Source of the DNA: Capillidium heterosporum
Taxonomy: Eukaryota > Entomophthoromycota > Entomophthoromycetes > Entomophthorales > Capillidiaceae
Reading direction: 5' to 3'
Length of the DNA stretch: 64,000 bases
Assembly (NCBI GenBank): GCA_016630905.1
Contig: WBMQ01000003.1
Location: 1-64,000 of the forward strand
The stretch's first letter is position 1. Each line of letters opens with the position of its first letter. Shown piece after piece: positions 39,275 to 50,447 of the stretch. A model generated the notes under the pieces. The model saw nothing but the letters and a program-made list of their open reading frames with translations. It ran no database searches and was not told the DNA's origin. The translations under genes and the position numbers were made by a program.

Positions 39275-42200
39275 TTATTTCTTGGCGATGTGTGCAATAA
39301 GGTCGCCCGAACTCAATGAATCGGTTTCATGGACGGTAACCTTTTCAACAATACCACTGACAGGGGAGGTGACTACAGTCTCCATTTTCATGGCACTAAG
39401 TACACAGATGGGGTCGCCAGCTTGGACTTCAGCACCAGGCTTGACGCGAATCTCAACCACAACACCAGCCATAGGGGCACCGATGTCACCGGGCTGGGAT
39501 GCGTCGGCACGAGGTCTATGGACATGTTCGCTGGCGGCCGAGTTGTCAGGTACCGAGACAGCTCTAGATTCACCATTGAGCTGGAAGTAGACATCACGGC
39601 TGCCTTTAGCTTCGTTGAGGGGGGCAACGGTTAGAAGCTTGAGGATGAGGGTGATACCCTTTTCAATTTCAATGCTAAACTCCTCGTCGACGTTGGGTTT
39701 GGTGAGGAAGAATCGAGTAGGGGATGATGGAGACATCGCCGAAATCTTCGCATTTCTTCATGAATTCGTCAAAGACCTTGGGGTAGAGGGCAGCACTGAT
39801 GACGTCGACGTCGCGGATTCTAGGTCCGTACTTGGCCGTCAAGTCCTTCTTCAACTTCTCGAGGTCCAAAGGCTCCATAGTGGCACCAGGTCGACCTTCG
39901 ATCTTGGGCAAATTGCGGATGATTTTGGCACGTAGACTTTCGTCAAAGCCACCGTAGGGTTGGCCGAGGTAGCCTTGGAAATACTCGACAACCGAGGTGG
40001 GGAAGCTGAGTTTGTCGGCTTGGGCGATGACACCATCGATATCCAGCTTGTTGGAGACCATGAACTGGGCGAGATCACCTACCACCTTGGAGGATGGCGT
40101 TACCTTGACGATATCACCGCATAGCAAGTTGGCCTGAGCGTAGGCCAGTTTGACTTCGTTCCACTGCTGGCCGAGACCTAAAGATTGGGCCTGGAACAGT
40201 AAGTTGGTGTACTGACCACCAGGCATCTCATGCAAGTAGACTCCGGAATCGCCACTCTTGACATTAGGGATCGAAGCACGAGTATAGCAGTCGTAAGCTG
40301 CTCCCAGTAGCTGTTGATGGCAGCGACGTCCTTCAATTTGATGCCGGTATCCAGCTCGCTGAACTCGGTAGCACCTACAAAGGCACCCAAGGAGGGTTGG
40401 GAAGTTAAACCAGACATACTGTCGACGGCAAGGTCGATTACATCGGCAGCCAGCTTCAGCGGCAGCCAACATACTGGCTACACCGGTACCGGCAGTGTCA
40501 GTGAGTATGGACATGGATGGGCAGGTCGGGGTACTTGGCTCTAATGGCACCAACCAGCATCTTGGCGGCCCTGGGCTTGAGGAGACCAGCCATATCTTTG
40601 ATGGCCAAGATGTGGATGCCGTAGGCTACCAGCTTGTCGGTCAACTCCAGATAGTAGTCCAAAGTGTGCTTCTTACGGCTAGAGTCGGCGACATCACCGG
40701 TGTAGCAGATGGCAGCTTCAACGACACCACCAGCCTTACGTACGGCATCGATACCGAGTTCCAAATTCTCGACGTAGTTCAAGGAGTCGAATACTCGGAA
40801 GACGTCCATTCCGTACTCGACAGCCTTCTTACAGAATTCGTAGACGACGTTGTCAGGGTAGGAAGTGTAACCGACGGCGTTGGCGCCACGCAGCAGCATC
40901 TGGAAGGTACATTTGGGACCAGCTTACGTAGCTTGGCTAACCTGTCCCAGGGATCCTCGTACAGGAAACGCATAGCTACGTCAAAGGTGGCGCCACCCCA
41001 CATCTCCAAACTGAAGGCGTTCTGTAGAGCGTAGGCCGTATCAGGAGCGATGGTAGTTAGATCGATGGTACGTACACGAGTAGCAAGCAAACTCTGATGA
41101 GCGTCACGCCAGGTAGTATCGGTGATCAGGACGCCCTTATGCTGACGTACAGCCTTGGCAAAGGCCTCAGGACCCTGCTCTACCAAGATCTTACGCCATC
41201 CAGCGGTCGGTGGCACAATAGTATTTAATTTGTTGCCACTAGAGTCGACCAACGGAGTTCGGATAAGAGGCTGTAGGTTCTGGGGCTCGCCAACTTGACC
41301 TTTGATGCCACTACCGTTGACGCAGAGATCGCCGAGGTAAGTCAGCAGCTTCTGGGCACGGTTCTTGGAAATCACCAGATTGAAAAGCTCAGGGGTATCG
41401 TCGATCATAGTTGTCCAGGCGGTGGCGTTGGCAAAGATGTCGTGGGTGAGCAGCCTCTGGACGAAGGGGATGTTGGTCTTAACACCGCGAATACGGAACT
41501 CAATCAGGGCACGTAGCACCTTACGTCTAGCAACTTCGAATGAGTTACCGGAGCAGGTAACCTTGACCAGTAGAGAGTCGTAGTGAGGAGTAATGACAGC
41601 TCCAGTATAACCCATACCACCATCGAGACGAACACCGTTACCACCTGCCGATCGGTAGACTTCAATCTTACCAGAATCGGGTTGGAAACTGTTCTCTGGG
41701 TCTTCAGTAGTTACTCTGCACTGGATGGCGTACCCACGTGGCACGATCTTGTCCTGAGTAAGACCAAGGTCGGCCAAACTTGCCCCAGAAGCGATCTGAA
41801 TCTGGGCCGAGACGATATCGATTCCGGTGATTTCTTCAGTGATGGTATGCTCGACCTGAATTCTAGGATTAATCTCGATGAAGTAGTGACGGCCCTGGTC
41901 GTCGACCAGGAATTCAGCTGTACCAGCGTTACGGTACTTGACATGCTTGGCCAGCTTAACGGCATCATTCAATATAGCTTCACGCTGTTCAGGCTAAATT
42001 AAAGATTGAGTCGGGATGTTAGTTAAAGTCTTGTTACCTCCAAGAAACGGGCTGGCGCCACCTCAACGACCTTCTGGTGACGACGCTGGACCGAACAGTC
42101 TCTCTCGAAAAGGTGGATGACGTTGCCGTAGTTGTCAGCCAACAGCTGGACTTCGATATGGCGGGGACGGTACAAGAATCTCTCTATGAAGACGGTGCCG

Positions 42201-42911
42201 TCGCCAAAGGCAGCCAGCGCTTCGCTCTGAGCTCGCTCAAAGGCATCCTTCAACTCCTTCTGCTCTCTAACGACTCGCATACCTCTACCACCGCCACCCA
42301 TGGCTGCCTTGATGATGATAGGGAAGCCGTGCTCTTCAACGAAACTCTGGCACTCTTCAGCAGTGGCAATGGGGCCTGGTGTACCAGGTACGGTGGGAAC
42401 GCCACATTCAACAGCGATTCTACGAGCTGCCGTCTTGTCTCCCAAATTTTCTATAGCTTCGGGCGTAGGACCGACGAAGGCGATGCCAGCTTCTTCGACT
42501 TTTCTAGCAAAGGTAGCATTCTCGCTTAGGAACCCATAACCGGGATGGATGAGGTGGACGTCGTGCTCCTTGGCGATTTTAATGATCTCGTCGATGGCTA
42601 GATAAGCACCAACTGGCGTAAACTGACCCCGCTCGCCAATCTGATAAGCTTGATCGGCCTGATACAGCTTTAGTTATGAAGTTTCAAAATAGGTACCTTG
42701 TAACGGTGGATGTTGAGACGATCCTCATAACTAAAGATAGCTACGGTATGTAGGAAAAGCTCGTGGGCAGTCCTAAAGATTCTAGTGGCGATTTCCTATA
42801 AAAAGTTAGCTACCGATGAAAACCAAACTTAGTTACACCACGGTTGGCAACCAGTAGGTTCTTCTTGTTCTCCCGGTACTTGGAACGTATAGCTGCTAAG
42901 GATTGGGGCAT
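39275..42911 (-). CDS. Pyruvate carboxylase with five frame breaks
   Basis: Biotin enzyme converting pyruvate to oxaloacetate (anaplerosis, gluconeogenesis). Start ATG at 42911 ([12 protein letters not shown]), no obvious presequence, so probably cytosolic. Three introns after VANRG, HRYK and RFLE are in phase. The biotin carboxylase domain is intact ([30 protein letters not shown]); the carboxyltransferase domain begins [15 protein letters not shown]; the C-terminal biotin domain has the biotinylated Lys in SAMKME. Between 40910 and 39720 the frame breaks five times: one base missing near 40905, extra T at 40500, extra T at 40448, one base missing near 40298, extra C within 39721-39723. Protein similarity continues across all of them, so this is either a locally poor assembly or a recently broken copy. 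Confidence 0.95.
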
Positions 42912-45900
42912 CGATATTTGCGGTGTATATTTGTATTGTTAAAAAGGGAGAATTGGGCGGGCTTGATCAGCTTTTATAAGGTTGCTATCATTACGTAGAT
43001 TCGTATTGAATTTCATCAATCAAGTTTAACTTGTTCCAAAGCATCAGTCACTAACTTTCAGGTTGAATTTCCAATTTCCAACTTCCGCTTTTGTACTTTA
43101 AAATTTCAGACTCGGCCAGCTATTGGTTCAATTTTAAACTTTCGCCAGTAGGGAACGGTGGTTACTAATATGAGGCTTTCAGCCATGGAACATGCCCAAT
43201 GGTATGGCTACTCAGGGTTTACGTCGGATACTTCTTTGAGGTTTTACTGTATGATGCTACCAGTTCTACCAACATGCGCTCCATTTTTGGCAAAATGGTA
43301 AAACTCTAGGTCTCGTTAACCACATGCTGCCCTACGTCATAGCAAAGGTATTTTTACGATGCGGATTTGTTATTCTTGAGATTTCAAAGTTCAAGTGTTG
43401 GGATAGTTGTGGAGAAAGTTTAATCGGTTGATACTGGGACGATAAGATACCAGCTATACGCATAGGTCGTAGATATCATTATCACCGATTCAAGACGATG
43501 CATTCTCCACTGCTATCGATAGGAGATAATAGTTTAAATAGTGGTTAGACTAATGAAGCTATGAAGTATCTTTTCTCCATTGTTGGAATTAAAGCAAGAA
43601 TATGACTAATTCGATTAGATAATCACAGATTTAATCTATTTTTACCATACATGTATTCATAATTGCATCTTCTTCAGGGACAAGGGGACAGGGCCACTTT
43701 CACCAACCATCAACTGGCAGTTGGTGGCTTGTATAGATCCTATTTATTAAAGCACACATACTATATGCTCCCAATACAGCATTCCTTTCAGTAGCGTATT
43801 GACTACATTCACCTTCCTGACAAGCCTAGCATAATGTAGGGCACTATCATCTGTAAAGGACCAAGATCCAATTCAACAAATTGTGATAGATGGCTTTCTC
43901 AGAGATAATAAGTAGATAAGCCCATTTAGCTTGTTGTAGACAGAATTTAATATCGGTAGTAAGATAAACCAGATTTTTTTGATACTAAGCATACGATATG
44001 AGTAACATGATTTTTCAGCTGGACTGCTTGCTTTATAGCAGCTGATTACCTTTCAAAGCGGACGGTACAGCCGTTGCTTTATGTTATCTATCAGAATCAA
44101 TATTAAATGGTAATTGTTTGGATGTAACTGTGTACATATGAATTTAATGGGATATAAAGAGTATAATTGTAAAAAGCTGATACATTTAATAGCATGTTTA
44201 ATTTTCATTATTGACTTCAATCGCAGTGTGAACTAATTTAAGTATACTATTTTCACTATGGTATATTTAAGTTTTCTTATAGAAATATAACTAACGATTT
44301 ATACACTTACATTTGAATATTGTATCCAGAGATGACCATCAAAGCTAACAGGTATCTAATATTTACGGCAAGCATATTATATTTGCTAATTTCAACATAC
44401 CTAATTAGCAAGATTCCTCTGCATTGCTATATGGTCTGGTTTTTCAGACAAAAGAGCAACACTCAGACTATCTAATAAGGCTAGTAGTGATACTAAAAAG
44501 TAATCCTAACTATATAGAGACCGCTACAAAATGTTAGCATATAAAATTCAGTTTAACTGTATCATAACTAATAATTTTGATTATTTTAACGTGCAATTAA
44601 TTTGGAATTTTGGTGTTTATTTTGAAATAAACCATCATATTTAGCTTTTACTTGAGTTGATTTAACTGTTAAAGTAAATCAAATATTGAATCTCTATAGC
44701 TAAGTATGACTACAGCTATTAAGCTAATTTTTGATGATGTATAGCAAGCCATATATACCAAACTTATGAAGATGGATTCTACATCTATAAGCAAACCATG
44801 TCAATTTCAAATTAGAAAAGCTTTCAAACTACGCTACATTCCATACAAATATCATTTAAAGGATTGTACTCTATTAACCAAAGTTTTACTACCATTTCAA
44901 GTTCAGCAAGCTTTTAAAACATCCACTTTCAAACATGGTAAATATCGATTTCTCCATAAACACTGCAGTGACCACCTGAGCACCTTTATATCCCTCCAAA
45001 ACTTCCTCCACAGTACTGTAGGATTACTACATCGATGCTTCAATTTACACTCCCCCTAGGCACTATAGCACTAATTTAAAGTAATTATATCCATTCTAGG
45101 CGACAACCCCACTGTCCATCCTTCCAAATCAAAAATTGAGAATTTCGATTTACTGCTGCTATGGTTAAGCCCACCCCATTAGTTACAACTTTCAGTAACA
45201 GATCATTCATCATCTTTTGATCAAAATCATCAATTTAATATATCCTAATAAATAGTGGCTGGGCGAGGTAGGTACTTCAAATCGGTGGCGAGGGATTAAT
45301 TTCGGTAAAAGTTCAATTAGTAGCCATCACTCTCCATAGCTTTTACTTGAACACGAGCTTTGCAATACTCAGCCTGTGGACTTTTCCATCTAATGGTTAT
45401 ATGCCTATCCTCCATATTTCACTGTAAATCAACTTCACTAAATCGACAATTGGCTCTTGGGTTGAAAATAATTCGATACTCTTTTATTCGGAAATACCGT
45501 ACTATTTTCTAATAGAAATTTATTAAAATCCTTGCCTTATTTAGAAACAGATGGTAAACCAAGAGGGGATAAAGTTTCATGTCCATTATTTCCATCAAAT
45601 TAGTGTATTTCATTGGATTAGCTGTATGGGTTTATAAACCATCCTCAAATTTGAAGTTGGTTACAGAACCAAACTCGTCTTCACATTAAAAGCAGACAAA
45701 TCAACCATCCCATCATGAGATCCAAGCCGGTGAAGAGATTCAATTACAGTACATTTACCTTTGCCTAAAGATACTTACAACCATCGGTGTCACAAATCCT
45801 AAACTAAATAAATCGGGAATGACCATCTTTTATAACATTACCCTAAGCTTTTGTAAAAAGTGTGAGAATCTCCGAAGTCGTTAAATTATAACACGTTTTC

Positions 45901-47256
45901 GACCTTTGGGGTCACGTAAATTAAATGGAATTCAAACCGAACATACCCAAGCTAGTGACGCTTCATCTTCTATCCAAAGTAAAGTTTAAGCGAGCAATAA
46001 CCCTCAGAGTTGGAGGATTCTATTTTACCTTAGTAAACCAATCCAGATCCACCAATAAATTTTGCTGGATGTAAGAACCACAACTTCCAATACCAGTTTT
46101 CGATATAAGAAGGTAGGTCTATAGTTGTATCTAGAAAGTTATAATATATTATTTTCTCGTTTAATGTGTACCTAGGTTGGCAGCAAGTGGTTCAACAGTT
46201 TAATTTTAGAATAGAAAGCTTGTTTACGATCCAGTAAAGGATTCGATTATGATGCCAATAGAAGATCGAGTACAGTATATTTTTGTATCTAGGCCTTTAT
46301 ATCGTGTATATTGCAATCAACAAGTTAAATAATAGGGAATAAAGCCCACCAATTTGAAAGCTTGGTACTGACGGTAACCAAGAGCTGAGTCAAATTCAAG
46401 ATTCTCCAGTAAATTCCAGGGCTTGGGACTGAGGGAGGACCTTCCCTCCTTTACAATACGAAATGTTGGCACTTTGTTTCAAAACATAGTAACCTCCCGT
46501 CTAAGAAAATAGATTTTCAAAAGCCACGTTCCTTTCCCAGGTTTAACAATACAACAAAATATTCCATTTGAATAAAGGATTGGAACAAATTTAAACCTAT
46601 GGGGAGTCTAACAACCAACTTCAATTACCGCTAATGTGATCTTGAAACTAAAAATATATACAGATATTAAAAAAACGTGCTAGTGTAGTAACAATCTTGT
46701 TGAAAAAGGGAAAGGGTCGAGCACAACCTAGGTTGTACTTTCATTATGCAATAGAAAAAAATAGAACGGCGATACCCTTCGAACTGGATCCTTCCCAAAG
46801 TTCCAAATTTTAGGCCCAAATAAGCTAAACCCCAGTTCCCAATTTACCAATCTATACTGCCCAACCTAAATGGCACAACCCAAAAGCTAAGGTCAGATTG
46901 AAATTGCAACCGCTAAGGATAACATAAAGTCATATAAAACGAAATCCAGTTTTAAATGGTTGGATTGGGGTAAATTTATGATTTTCATAAAACTTGAACA
47001 AAGCATGTTCAGGTTAAGTTTTAATTTGGGAGGGTATATATATACCTGCCGCCCAGCTTGCAAAGAACTATTTACCTCTTTATCCCAATTTCTGTTGCCA
47101 GATTTTTAGAAGTCATTATCTTATTTATTTATTTATTTTGATAGAGCGACACCAACACCCTCGACCAAACTTCTCAATCAACCCTACATTTAATTATTAA
47201 CTAGCTACCACCATCAAAAGTAAACTTAACTACATCCTCTAGACATTATTATCACC
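42912..47256. other. 4.3-kb gene-poor region
   Basis: The longest stretch without a gene. The only long frame (44766-45059, +, 97 codons) has no recognisable feature. Near 46433-46450 there is a short perfect stem (GAGGGA/TCCCTC, six-base loop). A TTTA tandem run lies at 47123-47140, about 110 bp upstream of the next ATG, in a C-poor to C-rich transition that looks like a promoter and 5' UTR. Nothing else can be supported; remnant genes or an ncRNA cannot be excluded. Confidence 0.4.
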
Positions 47257-48277
47257 ATGACTCAAAACTGCGATAAATTGATGGTCCTCCAACTAAACCT
47301 AGATACCAATCCCAACATCTACCGCAAGATATTGAATTCCCAGCCAGTTCTCCCTACTTCAACTTCATATCCTAATCCAATCGATATTCCAGTTTAATCA
47401 AGTCAACTACGCTACCCACACCTTTAGACAACCTATGGATTCGACCGCTCTAAATCTAAACACTCCAACTTTGATCCACCAAAGCAACTTTATAACCTAC
47501 CAGCTGGTGTCGATCGAGGACTGTGAAGGTTGGGTCATAGATCTAGGTTCGGGGGCCTTTATAGGTAATCTATTCAATGTAGCAGCTCATTTATTAACCC
47601 ATCCTCATTTTAGAACACAGCGACCCTAGGGATAGTTCGCCAACTTTCAGCCTATTCAGCGATGAAGTACCTACTAGAGATGTCTTAGCAGTTCGACAAT
47701 TGCGAGATGAGCGGGTCTATACTTTGAGCCACTGTCTTCAACATCAGCTCAACCATCTTCTACGACTACGACAATTTTACACCGGATACCATCCATACCA
47801 TCAAGATCCAATATTTGGAGGAGATCGAAGTTTCAGCTAAAGTTCGACTTCCTACTCAGAAAGGGACTGCTTCGATTCCCAGTAGTTTTGGCTTTCGGTG
47901 ATGCATTATCTTGCAATAACTTTGAACCTATCGATAGTCTAAGTCCGCCTTGCAAGAAACTCAACACTTACTTTGACCAACTCAACCACCTCCAAAAGCA
48001 AATCGACATGACCCACACCAGTCAAGATAAATGCTACATGTGTAAGTTCAACAGTGAATGTAATTTTGACAAATGCTGCTTGTACGATAATATAAATTGC
48101 TGCGACTTTTGTCCCAACAACGACTTGGTCAACTTTGTCGTCCCGTTATCTGAATCGAAGTTGCAAGAGCTATGGATAGAAAACTTGAGCATGTTGTTGG
48201 AAGAAGTCGACGACATGAACCCATTCCCTTGTAATAATAGTGGATTCCAGATCGACGACTTCAACAGGTTTGTATGA
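47257..48277 (+). CDS. Unknown Cys-rich protein, four +1 frame breaks
   Basis: From ATG 47257 (MTQNCDKLMVLQLNLD) the coding character passes through all three frames to a stop at 48275-48277. Four single extra bases explain all changes: A near 47386, C near 47618, T at 47733 and C near 47896; the total length minus four is a multiple of three (338 residues). The middle has alternating beta-like segments (TIHTIKIQYLEEIEVSAKVRL). The last ~130 residues carry a dense Cys cluster, CYMC, CNFDKCC, CCDFC, which looks like a metal-binding or disulfide module. I recognise no family. It may be a young pseudogene, an error-laden locus, or a recoded gene. Confidence 0.5.
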
Positions 48278-48808
48278 TGAATATGGGTTGGAATTAAAAG
48301 CGGCTTTGTAGTTAATGTAAAAGTTTGAGCAGTTTCGTTTCTAGTGTACATACGCTTCTACAACTTAATAAACTAATCTTTAAATTAAATTAGACTGATT
48401 ATACATTCTAGCTTTAATATAAAGTCTTTGTATAGTTGCACATAATAAACAAGTTTATTTAAATATGTTGAAAGTTCTCAGCTTTAAAGCTCAGCCTAAC
48501 TTACCAATTTAGAATTTATGACTCAGCTTCCAAGTTGCAAAGCATCCCTTCTAGAATACTTACTAAAAAAGGGGAGGTAAATTTCCCATTAGCTTTTTTA
48601 CTTTGCAGGGAAATGAAATTAGGATATAGTGCAAGGTATAAAAGGAGCTTGCTTCAGCTAACTCAACCTTTCAAAGAACTACACCTATTTATTGACAACT
48701 TCAACTTGGAGAGTAGTCATCATATTGATAACGCTTAATTTGTTTCAACTTAATATATTTATATCCATCAGCCTTCTATTGAAATTTGCAAGGGTAGTTA
48801 ATAGAAAT
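48278..48808. other. Spacer before endonuclease V
   Basis: About 530 bp; one 67-codon plus frame (48535-48738) without recognisable features. Presumably 3' UTR of the Cys-rich gene and promoter of endonuclease V. Confidence 0.4.
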
Positions 48809-49877
48809 ATGACAACTATAAGCCCACCAACTTACAACGACCATGCAGAGTTGAGGAATTTACAGGAATTCAACAGCTTGAAGAGCCAATTTATAAAGTA
48901 GGTTTTCTATATATACGATACATTTTTATTAAATAGATTTAATATCCAACCTTCATTGAAGGGAGCAACTCCGTCTAAAGGCATCTTTAATTCTCACCAA
49001 CTCCAATTTGAACTTTGACGCTATTAAAAACAACAAAGGTACCATCAGCTTCAAAGGCCTGCAAAGGGTAGCCGGTGTCGACCTAAGCTTCTTCAAAGAA
49101 GACCCCAGCTTAGCGGTTGCTACAATAGCCATCTTGGACTTTGAGACTTTGCAGGTAGGTTTTATCCATATACTCAACACTTAGCCCTCATTTTTAAAAC
49201 TTAGGTTCTTCATCTAGAATCCAAACTAGTTAACTTAACTATACCTTACGTCTCCGGATTCCTAGCTTTTAGAGAAGTTCCAGCAATAATCGACCTCCTA
49301 ACTAGTATCGAAACCAACCACCCTAATTTGAAGCCCGATGTAATTATGGTCGATGGCAACGGAGTTTTACACCCCAACAAGTTTGGATTGGCTTGCCACT
49401 TAGGGGTCATGACGGGGTACCCTACTATTGGCGTCGCCAAAAAGTTTTTGGAGGTGAAGGATGGACCTCTGTTGACCAATTACTTGACTAGAGCCAATTC
49501 CAATAAAATACAAGTACAAGTGGAAGACGATGTAGTCCCACTTATCGGCGATTCGGGATATCTGTATGGGAACGTAAGTTATTTACTTTACTTTTCTGGC
49601 AGCTATTTACCCATCTTTTTAACTTTCATATCCCTACTTTCTAACCGACTTTCCATCACCGCTAATTTATTATTTGTGACTTTAGGCTCTGAAAGGCGCC
49701 AAGAATAGCACCAATCCTATCTACGTGTCTTTGGGGCATCGTTTAGACTTGGAGACTGCAACAGCAGTCGTGCGTATGTGCTGCAAGTTTAGAGTTCCCG
49801 AACCTATTCGACAGGCAGATCTAGCTAGTAGGCAGTCGGTTCGCGACTTTCAATTTAAGGTAGGTGGCTCTGAGTAG
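48809..49877 (+). CDS. Endonuclease V
   Basis: Nuclease that cuts one phosphodiester 3' of inosine; the eukaryotic enzymes act mainly on inosine-containing RNA. Four exons, 48809-48897, 48962-49154, 49205-49573 and 49686-49877, all in phase, 280 residues. Motifs in order: EQL near the start, RVAGVDLSF (first catalytic Asp), TIPYVSGFLAFREVP (substrate-strand wedge), DVIMVDGNGVLHPNKFGLACHLGV (second catalytic Asp), PTIGVAKKFL. The second exon start at 48962 was chosen because it restores QFIKEQLRLK. A GT at 49860 could be another donor, in which case the last residues (GGSE) would change. Convergent with the polo-like kinase. Confidence 0.94.
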
Positions 49878-50447
49878 TTTATCTTTTGATGGCTTATCTG
49901 GCTAGGCAACCTGATATATTCAATTCAAAGTGATGCTTGTATGAGATATAGTTAGATGCGATCAACAACTTTACATTTACACCAAATAAACATCTGTACA
50001 TTATTCATTAAATAAACAACTGTATAAATTTAGATGATTGCTATTGGAAGCTTTCCTATAAAGTTTATTAGATGCGTTGATAAAAAATTGGTTTGTTGTA
50101 ATCAAGTTTCTAATATGTCATGAATTACGTTGCTAGAATTAGGTGCCTACAATTAGCGCCATTACAAAGGTAACAGTCAGCTAAAATAAGGTGGTAGGCT
50201 AAACTCGGACTTTTAAATATACCTTCATCTATTTTTATTGATAGCACGGTATTCTACAGGATATTCTCAACATGCCATCCACGTCTAAAGTATAAATTGG
50301 CCTTACATCCCTACTCTCCAACCTATAAATACAGTTGTCAAAACACAGCTTTATTGATAAAGCTTTGAAAATGACATAAATTACGTTTAACCAGCTAAAA
50401 GCTCAGAAATAGTAAATGCACAAGTCCTTTAAAAATTAAATCTACTA
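49878..50447. other. Convergent 3' spacer
   Basis: About 570 bp between endonuclease V and the kinase; AT-rich, no gene seen. It may contain an additional 3' exon of endonuclease V if the GT at 49860 is used. Confidence 0.4.

Noticed and set aside
42077-42529. 150-codon plus ORF over pyruvate carboxylase
   Set aside because: Antisense to the intact biotin carboxylase domain.
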